From Synergistaceae bacterium (lineage in GTDB: Bacteria; Synergistota; Synergistia; Synergistales; Aminobacteriaceae): DNA of 43,143 nucleotides. The notes beneath the pieces were generated by a model. That model saw only the letters and a list, made by a program, of their open reading frames with translations, was not told the DNA's origin and did no database searches. The DNA is taken from the NCBI GenBank assembly GCA_031280635.1, contig JAITGK010000075.1:1-43143 (forward strand). Direction: 5' to 3'. Position numbers and translations under genes: made by a program. Shown in pieces: positions 15,362 to 22,871 of the stretch (its first letter is position 1; every line of letters starts with the position of its first letter).

Positions 15362-16351
15362 ATGAAAAAACGGTTTTTCGCGGGGGTACTGTTGACGCTG
15401 GTTTTGACGGCTGGAGCGGTGGGTAGGGCGCTGGCCGCCGAGTTTACCATCCGCGTGGGGCACGTTCTCGCGCCCACCCACCCCTACCAACTGGGCCTGG
15501 AGCGCTTCAAAGAACTGTTGGAAAAGAGAACCGACGGCAGGGTTGTGGTGGAGGTGTTCCACAGCTCACAGTTGGGCAACGAGCGAGACATGGTCGAGGG
15601 CCTGCAACTTGGCGCGCTGGAAATGACCCTGATTTCCACCGCTCCTCTGGCCAGCTTCACCTCCGACTTTTTGGCCTTCGACCTGCCCTTCGTCTTCTCG
15701 GACGTGAAGACCGCTAGGGCTTGCGTGGACAGCGAAATCGGGCAAAGTATGCTGGACAAGATGAGTTCCCAGGGGATCGTGGGACTATGTTACTTCGAGA
15801 ACGGCTTCCGCAGCGTCACCAACTCGAAGAAACCGATCACGAAGCCGGAAGACCTGGCTGGGATGAAGATCCGCACCATGGAGAACCCCATCCATATGGA
15901 TAGCTTCCGCGCCATGAAGGCCGACCCCACGCCCATGGCGTTCGGGGAGCTGTTCACCGCCCTGCAGCAGAAGACCATCGACGCGCAAGAGAATCCTCTG
16001 GCTATCGTGGAGACCTCCGCGTTCTACGAGGTGCAGAAGTACCTCTCTCTCACCGAGCACTTCTACGCGCCGTCCCCCGTGCTGATGGCCAAGGCCTATC
16101 ACGACTCCCTTCCGGCGGACCTGCGAAAAGCCCTCAAGGACTGCCTGCTGGAGACCAGGGATTACCAACGTCAGCTTCTGGATGAGATGAACCTTCGCCT
16201 CATCACGGACCTGAAGGCGAAAGGCATGGTGATCAACGAGGTGGACAAAGCGCCCTTCATAGCGGCCGTGCGAACCGTCTACGAACAGTACACGGGCGCG
16301 GGTAAAATTCCAGCGGAGCTGATTCAACGGGTCAAAGGCTTCAAAAAATGA
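15362..16351 (+). CDS. dctP: TRAP transporter periplasmic substrate-binding protein
   Basis: 329 residues. The N-terminal signal peptide MKKRFFAGVLLTLVLTAGAV ends at an ALAA-EF cleavage site. The DctP fold is shown by FTIRVGHVLAPTHPYQLGLE, GRVVVEVFHSSQLGNERDMV and the carboxylate-binding region PEDLAGMKIRTMENPIHMDS, with the conserved arginine in MKIRTME. It captures organic acids in the periplasm for the membrane subunits. The start at ATG 15362 follows AAGGAGG at 15347-15353; an in-frame upstream extension would run through a repeat and is rejected. The stop overlaps the dctQ start by four bases (ATGA). Confidence 0.95.
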   Translation: MKKRFFAGVLLTLVLTAGAVGRALAAEFTIRVGHVLAPTHPYQLGLERFKELLEKRTDGRVVVEVFHSSQLGNERDMVEGLQLGALEMTLISTAPLASFTSDFLAFDLPFVFSDVKTARACVDSEIGQSMLDKMSSQGIVGLCYFENGFRSVTNSKKPITKPEDLAGMKIRTMENPIHMDSFRAMKADPTPMAFGELFTALQQKTIDAQENPLAIVETSAFYEVQKYLSLTEHFYAPSPVLMAKAYHDSLPADLRKALKDCLLETRDYQRQLLDEMNLRLITDLKAKGMVINEVDKAPFIAAVRTVYEQYTGAGKIPAELIQRVKGFKK

Positions 16352-16836
16352 ACCTGGCCAAGCGCGTGTTCAACTCTCTGGAAAACTACCTACTGGCGTT
16401 TTTCATGGCGGCTATCGTCGTCATTGTGTTCCTTCAAGTGGTTTTTCGGCAGTTGGGGCAGTCCCTGTCCTGGTCGGAGGAACTTGCCCGCTACCTTCTG
16501 GTGTGGATCACCCTGATCGGCGCCAGTCAGGGGGTCAAGAGAGCCTCTCATGTGGGGGTGGAGGCCTTCGCGCTGCTCCTTCCCCCAAAGGCGAGGAAGG
16601 CGGTCGATATTGTGGCGTCGGCGCTTTGCCTTCTCTTTTGGGCGCTCATTGAGTACCATTCCTTGTCCATATTGCGGCTTCAGATCGCCAATAACCAGCT
16701 TTCCCCAGCCATGCGCGTCCCCATATGGATGGCCTACGCGGCCTTACCCACGGGCGCGGCGCTGATGATCGTCCGCTACTTCCAGGGGATCACCCGGTTA
16801 GCGCTCAACAAAGACGCTGTTGACTTGGAGGGATGA
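16348..16836 (+). CDS. dctQ: TRAP transporter small membrane subunit
   Basis: 162 residues with four hydrophobic helices. The signature WSEELARYLLVWITLIGASQ followed by GVKRASHVGV is typical of DctQ. It bridges the binding protein and the large permease in the inner membrane. It starts in an ATGA overlap with dctP and ends three bases before the large subunit. Confidence 0.93.
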   Translation: MNLAKRVFNSLENYLLAFFMAAIVVIVFLQVVFRQLGQSLSWSEELARYLLVWITLIGASQGVKRASHVGVEAFALLLPPKARKAVDIVASALCLLFWALIEYHSLSILRLQIANNQLSPAMRVPIWMAYAALPTGAALMIVRYFQGITRLALNKDAVDLEG

Positions 16837-16839
16837 CCT

Positions 16840-18144
16840 ATGGGCCTTTTGTTGGGGATCAGCTTTCTGGTACTGGCGGTGATCGGCGCGCCCATCGCCA
16901 TTGTTCTGGGGGGGGCCTCCATGATAGCCATTCACTTCGGCAGCGGACTACCGCTGACGGTGGTTCCCCAGCGGATGTTCACGGCGGCGGACTCTTTTAC
17001 GCTGTTGGCCATACCCCTTTTTATGATCGCCGGCTCCCTGATGGACTCCGGCGGAATATCCCGGCGGCTGATCCATCTGGCCAATAAGCTGGTTGGCGGC
17101 TTCACTGGCGGCCTGGCCTTGGTGGGCATCCTCACCTGCATGTTCTTCGCCGCCATCTCTGGGTCTGGACCCGCTACGGTGGCGGCCATCGGCGGAATCA
17201 TGATTCCCTATATGGTAAAGGCCGGCTACGACCGCAATTTCGCTTCCGCGGTTATGTCAGTGGCGGGCTCCATAGGGATCGTCATCCCCCCCAGCATTCC
17301 CATGGTCACCTACGCGATCATGGCCTCCATCTCGGTCAAGACCCTGTTCACGTCGGGCTTCGGCCCTGGCGTTATCGTAGGGTTGAGCCTGATGTTCACC
17401 GCTTGGCGAATTTCCAAAAAGAAGGGATATGGGGGCGAGAAACACGCCTTTTCTATGAGCGAGCTGCTGGAAGCTCTGGGGGACTCCTTCTGGGCGCTCT
17501 TGATGCCGGTCATCATTTTGGGCGGAATTTATGGAAGCGTCTTCACCCCCACCGAGGCTGCGGGCGTGGCCGTGGTCTATGGACTTTTCGTGGGGCTTTT
17601 CGTGTATCGGGAGCTGGACTGGCGCGGTATCCACAAGGTTTTAGTGGACGCTGGGACGACCACCGCCATGATCATGCTGATCATCTGCACGGCGCAGGTG
17701 TTCGGCTGGATCATGACCAGCCAGCGCATCCCCGACGCCATCGCCAAAGCTGTTCTCTCTATGACCCACAGTAAGTTCCTGGTACTCATGCTGATCAACG
17801 TGATCCTGCTGCTGGCGGGCTGCGTGATGGAGACCAACGCCGCGTTGATCATCCTAACCCCTATCCTGCTGCCGATCACGACTCCCTTGGGCATCAGCCC
17901 CGCGCACCTGGGGATCGTCATGATCACCAACCTCGCCATCGGCATGAGCACCCCGCCCTTGGGGGTCAACCTCTTCGTTTCCTGCGGCATCAACCAGCGC
18001 CTAGGGGCGAAGTTGAGCCTGGAGGAAATCTCCTGGTCCGCGCTTCCCTTCATCGCGACCAACATCGTCGCCCTTCTGCTTATTACCTACGTGGAGCCCA
18101 TCGCCCTATGGCTGCCAAGCCTCGCGGGGCAGACACAACGATAA
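16840..18144 (+). CDS. dctM: TRAP transporter large permease subunit
   Basis: 434 residues with about twelve membrane segments. The DctM signatures seen are GGFTGGLALVGILTCMFFAA followed by ISGSGPATVAAIGGIMIP, then GIVIPPSIPMVTYAI, and near the end GLFVGLF and TPPLGVNLFVSCGI. It is the ion-coupled translocation channel that works with DctP and DctQ. No further gene follows in the operon; a family A repeat lies about 60 bases after the stop. Confidence 0.95.
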   Translation: MGLLLGISFLVLAVIGAPIAIVLGGASMIAIHFGSGLPLTVVPQRMFTAADSFTLLAIPLFMIAGSLMDSGGISRRLIHLANKLVGGFTGGLALVGILTCMFFAAISGSGPATVAAIGGIMIPYMVKAGYDRNFASAVMSVAGSIGIVIPPSIPMVTYAIMASISVKTLFTSGFGPGVIVGLSLMFTAWRISKKKGYGGEKHAFSMSELLEALGDSFWALLMPVIILGGIYGSVFTPTEAAGVAVVYGLFVGLFVYRELDWRGIHKVLVDAGTTTAMIMLIICTAQVFGWIMTSQRIPDAIAKAVLSMTHSKFLVLMLINVILLLAGCVMETNAALIILTPILLPITTPLGISPAHLGIVMITNLAIGMSTPPLGVNLFVSCGINQRLGAKLSLEEISWSALPFIATNIVALLLITYVEPIALWLPSLAGQTQR

Positions 18145-18202
18145 CTCAAAACATCACGCATTGATGGATGGTAAAAACCGGTGGGTACTTCAGGGCGTGT
18201 TT

Positions 18203-18274
18203 CGCGACGGGAATCACGCGCGGAAATAACCAAAAAAACGAACGGCAAAAACTTTGAGCGTAAAGGAGCCAACT
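18203..18274 (+). repeat. Dispersed repeat family A, copy 5 (degenerate)
   Basis: The core GGAAATAACCAAAAAAACGA and then GGCAAAAACTTTGAGCGTAA is clear. The 5' hairpin is altered (GCGACGGGAATCACGCGC) and the 3' hairpin is lost (GGAGCCAACTAGGGG). A family B element follows directly. Confidence 0.65.
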
Positions 18275-18332
18275 AGGGGGATCCACCCCTCAAACAAAAC
18301 CCCGCTTAGGGGTCTCGGGCCCCTCCCCATTT
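18275..18332. repeat. Family B GC-rich hairpin element, degenerate copy
   Basis: Contains ACCCCGCTTAGGGGTC then TCGGGCCCCTCCCCATTTA, matching in order the second hairpin at 3854-3892 (ACCCCGACTTAGGGGTCGCG then GACCCCTAAGAACCCC). The 18-nt motif follows immediately. Confidence 0.6.
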
Positions 18333-18350
18333 AATCAGCGTTTCCCTAAG
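18333..18350 (-). repeat. 18-nt motif, copy 3, carrying the purN stop codon
   Basis: Plus-strand AATCAGCGTTTCCCTAAG. On the minus strand the TAG at 18348-18346 is the stop codon of purN. This is the same arrangement as at the end of the hybrid kinase gene. Confidence 0.65.
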
Positions 18351-18930
18351 CGCTAACCATTATTTTTTGTATTTTTGTTCGGGCAAATTCTCCGATCGCT
18401 TTCGGCAATAATCGATGCTCTTCCTTTAAAATTCGCTCGCTCAACGTCTCCTCGGTGTCGCCGGGGAGGACGGGGACGGCGACCTGGGCAAGGATGGGCC
18501 CGCCGTCCAGGCTCTCGTCCACCAGGTGAACGGTGCAGCCCGATATTTTAACCCCATGCTCCAAAGCCTGTCTTTGGGCGCGCAGCCCCGGAAAAGAGGG
18601 GAGCAGAGAAGGATGGATGTTGACGATCCGACCCGCGAAGCGCCTCACAAACGCTGGGCTCAGAATCCTCATGAACCCCGCGAGGACCACAAGCCCAACC
18701 TGGCGCTTCTCCAACTCCAAGGCGACCGCCTCCTCAAAGTCGCTGGGGGCGCGCTCCACAGTGACCGCCCTTTCCTTGCTAACCCGCGAAAGGGCCAGGG
18801 CTTCTGGCTTGTCGGAGACGACTACCTCCACCGAGGCGTCCAGGGTCCCGGACTTTATCGCGTCCAAAATCGCCTGAAGGTTGCTGCCCCGTCCGGAGAC
18901 AAGCACACCCAACCGTGTTTTGGGAAACAA
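18346..18930 (-). CDS. purN: Phosphoribosylglycinamide formyltransferase
   Basis: Transfers a formyl group from 10-formyltetrahydrofolate to GAR in purine synthesis. It is about 194 residues, the usual size. Seen directly are LVSGRGSNLQAILDAI at the N-terminus, LAGFMRILSP, the catalytic segment IVNIHPSLLPSFPG, and SGCTVHLVDESLDGGPIL with the conserved aspartate. The start chosen is TTG 18930, because GGAGG (complement of 18936-18940) lies five bases upstream and family members begin close to this point. The frame could also open at TTG 18990, overlapping the preceding stop by three bases. It is translationally close to the mannose guanylyltransferase gene. No other purine gene is present. Confidence 0.92.
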   Translation of the reverse strand: MFPKTRLGVLVSGRGSNLQAILDAIKSGTLDASVEVVVSDKPEALALSRVSKERAVTVERAPSDFEEAVALELEKRQVGLVVLAGFMRILSPAFVRRFAGRIVNIHPSLLPSFPGLRAQRQALEHGVKISGCTVHLVDESLDGGPILAQVAVPVLPGDTEETLSERILKEEHRLLPKAIGEFARTKIQKIMVSA

Positions 18931-18986
18931 CGCTTCCTCCCTCCCAGCGCCCCCGTGGGCGAGAGCGCCGCCAATCCTCAAAACCC

Positions 18987-20390
18987 TCAAGTTCTTTTGA
19001 AGTCGTCGTCCAAGCGGACGATGTCGTCCTCGCCCAGGTACTCCCCACCCTGAATCTCCACGATCTCCAGTTCGACCTTGCCAGGGTTCCCCAGGCGGTG
19101 ACGAGCGCTTTTGGGGATGAAGACGCTTTCCCCCTCGTGGACGAAGCGCTCCTGCCCGTCGATCTCCACCAGAGCGGCGCCTCGGACGACGATCCAGTGC
19201 TCGCTGCGGTGGTGGTGGTACTGTAAACTCAGACGTCTGCCGGGGGTGATGACGATACGTTTGATTTTAAAGCGATCCTCCTCGCAGAGGATTCTGTAAG
19301 CGCCCCAGGGCCGGGCGCTCTCCGGGGCCTGAACGGCTTCCTTGCGACCGTCCGCTTTCAGTTTCTCGACAACGCCGCGCACCTTCTGCGAGGTATCCCG
19401 TTTCGTAATGAAGAGCGCGTCGGGGGAGTCCACGACAATCAGGTCTTTCGCGTCCACCAGGGCCGTCAGCCGGTAGCGGGAATCCACCAAACACCCCTCG
19501 CTGTCTCGTAGAATGGCGTCGCCGAGGATGGCGTTGCTGGAGTCGTCTTTGTCCAAGACCTCGTAAAGCGTGTCCCACGAGCCCACGTCCGACCAACCCG
19601 CGTCCAACTTTACCATGGCCACGCGGCTTGCCCGCTCCATAACGGCGTAGTCGAAGGAGATCGACGGCAGGGTCTCGAAGTCCTTCAGGAAGGAGGCGCA
19701 ACCTTTACGCGCCACCTCATAAAGGTCGGGCGATGCCTGTTCCATCTCCCGATACAGCGTCCCCAGGGTGAAGACGAAGATACCTCCGTTCCAAAAATAC
19801 TCCCCGCTCTCCATGTACCGCAAAGCCAGTTCCAAGCTGGGTTTTTCCACGAAGCGCTCGACCTGAAAGTACCCATTCTCCGCTTTTTGGCGCGCCGAGG
19901 GGCAATGGATGTAGCCGAAACCCGTCTCCGGCCGCGTGGGCGACACGCCCAACGTGACCATGAAGCCCGCGTGGGCCGCTTCCACCGCGCTTTGAAGCGC
20001 CTGGGCGAACCGCGCCACGTCCTTCACGAGGTGGTCGCTGGGCGCGACGATGACCACGTCGTCGTTGGACGCGCCCTTCTCTCTCAGCGTCTCACAACCT
20101 AGCAGGATCGCGGGCGCGGTGTTGCGAGCCGCCGGTTCCTCGATGAGGAACCCGTCCGAGACGGGCGCGGCCTCCCTAGCCTGGAAGGAGACCAAAGCCG
20201 ACCACTTGGCCCCCGCTACGGCATAAAGGCGCTCTGGCGGCAGGACGCGCAACATGCGACTCATGGTCTCCTGCAGCAGTGTGCCCCCTTCACCTAAGGA
20301 TAAAAACTGCTTGGGCAGCTCCTCACGGGACCTGGGCCAGAGGCGCACGCCGCTGCCCCCCGCCAGTACCAGCGCGTAAACGTTGGACAT
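18987..20390 (-). CDS. manC: Mannose-1-phosphate guanylyltransferase / mannose-6-phosphate isomerase
   Basis: 467 residues in two parts. The N-terminal nucleotidyltransferase has ALVLAGGSGVRLWPRSREEL then PKQFLSL, and ETGFGYIHCP and FVEKPSLELALRYMESGEYF with WNGGIF later. The C-terminal cupin has RPWGAYRILCEEDRFKIKRI, ITPGRRLSLQYHHHRSEHWI and FIPKSARHRLGNPG, as in type II phosphomannose isomerases. It makes GDP-mannose for surface polysaccharide. The start at 20390 (MSNVYALVLAGG) fits the family; an in-frame start at 20426 adds 12 residues. The next gene, purN, follows directly. Confidence 0.94.
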   Translation of the reverse strand: MSNVYALVLAGGSGVRLWPRSREELPKQFLSLGEGGTLLQETMSRMLRVLPPERLYAVAGAKWSALVSFQAREAAPVSDGFLIEEPAARNTAPAILLGCETLREKGASNDDVVIVAPSDHLVKDVARFAQALQSAVEAAHAGFMVTLGVSPTRPETGFGYIHCPSARQKAENGYFQVERFVEKPSLELALRYMESGEYFWNGGIFVFTLGTLYREMEQASPDLYEVARKGCASFLKDFETLPSISFDYAVMERASRVAMVKLDAGWSDVGSWDTLYEVLDKDDSSNAILGDAILRDSEGCLVDSRYRLTALVDAKDLIVVDSPDALFITKRDTSQKVRGVVEKLKADGRKEAVQAPESARPWGAYRILCEEDRFKIKRIVITPGRRLSLQYHHHRSEHWIVVRGAALVEIDGQERFVHEGESVFIPKSARHRLGNPGKVELEIVEIQGGEYLGEDDIVRLDDDFKRT

Positions 20391-20443
20391 CCCATCATCC
20401 GCTACTGAAAAACCTAGCGCAAACAAATATCTTGTATTGTGGT

Positions 20444-20590
20444 TCAGAGTTTTCCTCGTCCATCCCTATCCATTTCCTCGTAATAGGCTTTCTGAACCTT
20501 AACGCGCTGTTTGCTTAGGCTCGCAAGCTTTTCAGTAGCGGACTTCACCTTCTTTCTTGTATTTTGGGATATATTAAATATCTTATCCAC
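20444..20590 (-). CDS. Possible small protein, about 48 residues
   Basis: In the 257-base gap between the hydrolase and manC, a minus-strand frame opening at GTG 20590 (or GTG 20548) ends at TGA 20446-20444. It encodes SATEKLASLSKQRVKVQKAY followed by YEEMDRDGRGKL, a strongly charged, helix-prone sequence that looks more protein-like than random. AGAAGG lies directly against the inner GTG, too close for a normal ribosome site. No family is recognised. Kept as a low-confidence candidate. Confidence 0.25.
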   Translation of the reverse strand: MDKIFNISQNTRKKVKSATEKLASLSKQRVKVQKAYYEEMDRDGRGKL

Positions 20591-20647
20591 ATAATTTATA
20601 CCACGTTATATCAAGCTGGACTCGCCATCCTTGAAGCGTTTTTAACG

Positions 20648-21523
20648 TTATGGAGCTGGGGGTTCTTTGTTCGCGGGGGATTTCAGGCTCGCGAGCAGGG
20701 CCGCCGCGTTGCCCCTGTTGATCTGTTCGGCGATTTCCGGGCCGATACCGGACTCCGCCAGAGCTTTTTCGTAACGGGCGGAACCCAAGAGCGGGTAGTC
20801 CGTCCCCATAAGGAACTTTCCCGCCGCCCCAGCGGCCTCAATTACGGCCAGAACGCGCGACTCGTAGAGCCACGGCCACGCCGCCAGGTCGTACAGGGCG
20901 TTTGACAGATAGAGCCTCATCTCCGGCATCTGCTCGTAGAGCCACAAGCCTCCCCCAAAATGGGCAAAGACAACCCTCACCTCGGGGTGATGCATACAGA
21001 AGGCCGCGGCTTCCTTGGGTCCCACGTTGCCCTTGCCGGCGTACTCGTGCCCCACGGGCTCCGCCGTGTGCCATAAGAGAAACAGGCGCGCCTCATGGGC
21101 GACCCCGGCCAGTCGCCAGGTCTGGGAGATGTCCGACAGGTCCACCCCCTGCCCCTCAGGGAACAACTCGCCTACCCCAACTAGTCCCGCCTCCGCGCAG
21201 CGAAGAAGCTCCTCGCCGGCTCCGCGGGCCAGGGGCGGGACGAGGCACATGCCCTCCAGTTTGTCAGGGTGCTTTTTCACGCAGTCGATAATGTAGTCGT
21301 TGCAAAGCCGGCATAGTCCCAGGTCGCGGAAGGCAAAGCCCCCAACCACCGCGCGTTCCACGTTATCTCGCTCCATACGGGGCAACAGGTCGTCTACTGT
21401 GGCCCACCGATGCGCGCGGTTGTGAACGAGCAAGTCAAAATAGGGTTCACGCGCCGAAATTTTCTCGGCGTCACGAATGACCTCTGGCGGATAAAGATGA
21501 ACGTGAAAATCTATGCTTCGCAT
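20648..21523 (-). CDS. Amidohydrolase-family metal-dependent hydrolase (PF04909 type)
   Basis: About 291 residues with a TIM-barrel metal site. Seen are the N-terminal IDFHVHLYPP metal motif, LFLLWHTAEPVGHEYAGKGN, VRVVFAHFGGGLWLYEQMPE, and FLMGTDYPLLG with the catalytic aspartate near the C-terminus. Relatives include decarboxylases and hydrolases of the ACMSD group; the substrate here is unknown. The start at 21523 is chosen because the family begins just before DFHVH and because a promoter (CTGACA-17-TACAAT, complement of 21558-21530) ends six bases before it. Upstream in-frame codons would read back through the promoter and a repeat. Confidence 0.88.
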   Translation of the reverse strand: MRSIDFHVHLYPPEVIRDAEKISAREPYFDLLVHNRAHRWATVDDLLPRMERDNVERAVVGGFAFRDLGLCRLCNDYIIDCVKKHPDKLEGMCLVPPLARGAGEELLRCAEAGLVGVGELFPEGQGVDLSDISQTWRLAGVAHEARLFLLWHTAEPVGHEYAGKGNVGPKEAAAFCMHHPEVRVVFAHFGGGLWLYEQMPEMRLYLSNALYDLAAWPWLYESRVLAVIEAAGAAGKFLMGTDYPLLGSARYEKALAESGIGPEIAEQINRGNAAALLASLKSPANKEPPAP

Positions 21524-21529
21524 ACGCGT

Positions 21530-21558
21530 ATTGTACACATTTTTCATGAGTTTGTCAG
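21530..21558 (-). promoter_or_regulatory. Promoter of the amidohydrolase gene, leaderless spacing
   Basis: On the minus strand CTGACA (21558-21553), a 17-base spacer and TACAAT (21535-21530) form a good sigma-70 promoter. Only six bases separate the -10 box from the ATG at 21523, so transcription should begin at or next to the start codon. Confidence 0.7.
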
Positions 21559-21576
21559 CCCTGAAAACGTGAACAA

Positions 21577-21934
21577 CCCAAGGGGCAAGCCCCTTGACCC
21601 ATTTATTGTCGATCAGCCGCTTTACCGCCCCTCCCGTTGGTCGGGATTCCGACTTCTTTCCCCTCAAAAACACAGCCTCACACACCCCTACTTTTCACCC
21701 AAGGGCCCCGCCCCTTACAAACCCAACCCAAAGCGCAATCTCCCGACCAACGGGAGGGGCAGTGAAATTGCCCTCGACAATATATGGATCAAGGGGCCCC
21801 GCCCCTTGAGGGGGCGGTAAAGTTGCTGATCGACGATATAGGGGTTAAGGGGGTTGCCCCTTGTTAGCCCTTGGGGTAAAATTGCCTTCGACAATATAGG
21901 GGTCAAGGGGCCCCACCCCTTGGAGGGGGATGGT
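21577..21934. repeat. Hairpin-rich repeat cluster: inverted arms plus three tandem units
   Basis: A perfect 20-bp inverted pair lies at 21627-21646 and 21741-21760 (TCCCGACCAACGGGAGGGGC and its complement). It is followed by three imperfect direct units of 54-59 bp (21765-21818, 21819-21877, 21878-21934), each of the form TTGCC-TCGACAATATAGGGG then TCAAGGGGCCCCGCCCCTTG. An inverted copy of the same unit lies at 21580-21625. The last unit ends in GGAGGGGGATGG and so supplies the ribosome site of the next gene. Relatives of the GC-rich stems occur as family B near 3835 and 18279. Confidence 0.85.
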
Positions 21935-21938
21935 ATTT

Positions 21939-22193
21939 GTGGCGTTGGTGGTGTGCAAAATGTGCAAACGCGCCTTCATCGACGAGGCGCGGGGCAAGGA
22001 AATCTGTCCTGAGTGTGTCGCGAGACTCAACGAACTCTACCCCGTGGTGCGTAACTTTCTACGGAACCACGACAGGCAGATCTTTACGACACATGAAGTA
22101 AGCAAAATCCTGGGCCTCAACCTCAAAGACGTGGATGGACTCGTCGCGATGGGTCTGATCGCCTGCCAACCTAGAGGAAAAGCCCCCCAATGA
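21939..22193 (+). CDS. Small zinc-ribbon protein, YvyF/flagellar-operon-protein-like (paralogue 1)
   Basis: About 84 residues. An N-terminal zinc ribbon has two CxxC pairs (CKMC and CPEC). It is followed by RLNELYPVVRNFLRNHDRQI and a helix-turn-helix-like tail, VSKILGLNLKDVDGLVAMGL. The layout matches the protein at 29113 and the YvyF-type flagellar operon proteins. Function is uncertain; no flagellar gene is nearby. The start is ambiguous: ATG 21930 is only three bases from GGAGG, so GTG 21939 or TTG 21945 is more likely. The ribosome site lies inside a tandem repeat unit. The next gene overlaps the stop by four bases. Confidence 0.75.
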   Translation: MALVVCKMCKRAFIDEARGKEICPECVARLNELYPVVRNFLRNHDRQIFTTHEVSKILGLNLKDVDGLVAMGLIACQPRGKAPQ

Positions 22194-22696
22194 ACCGTCG
22201 CCAGGCGCGCTTTTTTGTCTTTTTCTGGATTTCGCTTGCTTGGACGCTCCTCACGGCTTTTCCCGCGCGTGGCGAGGAAAGCGGCCAAGCGCGCCGCCTT
22301 TTCGAGTTGCACGAAAAGATACGCCCAGGAATGTCCCTGGACGCCATCACAAAGCTCCTGGGTCCACCCGCGGACAGCGACGCTGTAGGCGGCAACGCTG
22401 TCCCGAGCGGCGCGGCGACGCGCTATATCTGGCTTCACGGCGAAATAGGCATCGAGGTCTATGAGTGGGAGAACGCGGCCTACCAAGTGAGCCTCACCCT
22501 GCCTTGCGGGAGCGCTGTCGGCGCCGACCGACTCATGGGAGAACTCACGGGCATAGGCAGGCAAAAGTACGGCTCCACGCCGTTGTACGAACGCGCGCGG
22601 TCCTACTACTACTGGGAAAGAGACGGGGTACGCTTCTCGTTTTCCAAGTACAACAAAACGACGGTGAAAAGCTTTTGCGGAATGGCGCGCCGGTAG
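22190..22696 (+). CDS. Small exported protein with SmpA/OmlA-like segment
   Basis: 168 residues with an N-terminal signal segment (RRQARFFVFFWISLAWTLLT then AFPARGEE), so it is exported; there is no lipobox cysteine. The segment KIRPGMSLDAITKLLGPPAD and the following strand-rich part (TRYIWLHGEIGIEVYEWENA) resemble the helix-helix-strand layout of SmpA/OmlA (BamE-like) domains, but this is a shape resemblance, not a firm assignment. It starts in an ATGA overlap with the zinc-ribbon gene, so the two are co-translated. A two-repeat CRISPR follows about 40 bases after the stop. Confidence 0.7.
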   Translation: MNRRQARFFVFFWISLAWTLLTAFPARGEESGQARRLFELHEKIRPGMSLDAITKLLGPPADSDAVGGNAVPSGAATRYIWLHGEIGIEVYEWENAAYQVSLTLPCGSAVGADRLMGELTGIGRQKYGSTPLYERARSYYYWERDGVRFSFSKYNKTTVKSFCGMARR

Positions 22697-22736
22697 GTAC
22701 CCGGGCTCTCTCCCGCGGGCCACGTAAGAGAGGAAG

Positions 22737-22827
22737 CGTTGGCCCCACACGAGTGGGGATGAACCGCATTTCGGCCAGGTATTTTCCGCAGTGACGGACG
22801 TTGGCCCCACACGAGTGGGGATGAACC
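22737..22827. CRISPR. Orphan two-repeat CRISPR, type I-E-like repeat
   Basis: Two exact 29-bp repeats (22737-22765 and 22799-22827) surround a 33-base spacer (22766-22798). The repeat core GGCCCCACACGAGTGGGG folds as CCCCAC-ACGA-GTGGGG and ends in ATGAACC, as in type I-E repeats. The 62-base period also fits type I-E. After the second repeat, ATGAACCAG is repeated about three times in tandem (22821-22845). No cas gene is in the window. The array lies in the 175-base gap before the class II aldolase. Confidence 0.8.
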
Positions 22828-22871
22828 AGATGAACCAGATGAACCGGGGAACCTGAAACGGAGATCGCGTG

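Noticed and set aside
22821-22845. A third CRISPR repeat after the second one
   Set aside because: Only the ATGAACC end is repeated, at a nine-base period; there is no palindrome or spacer, so it is a local tandem repeat.
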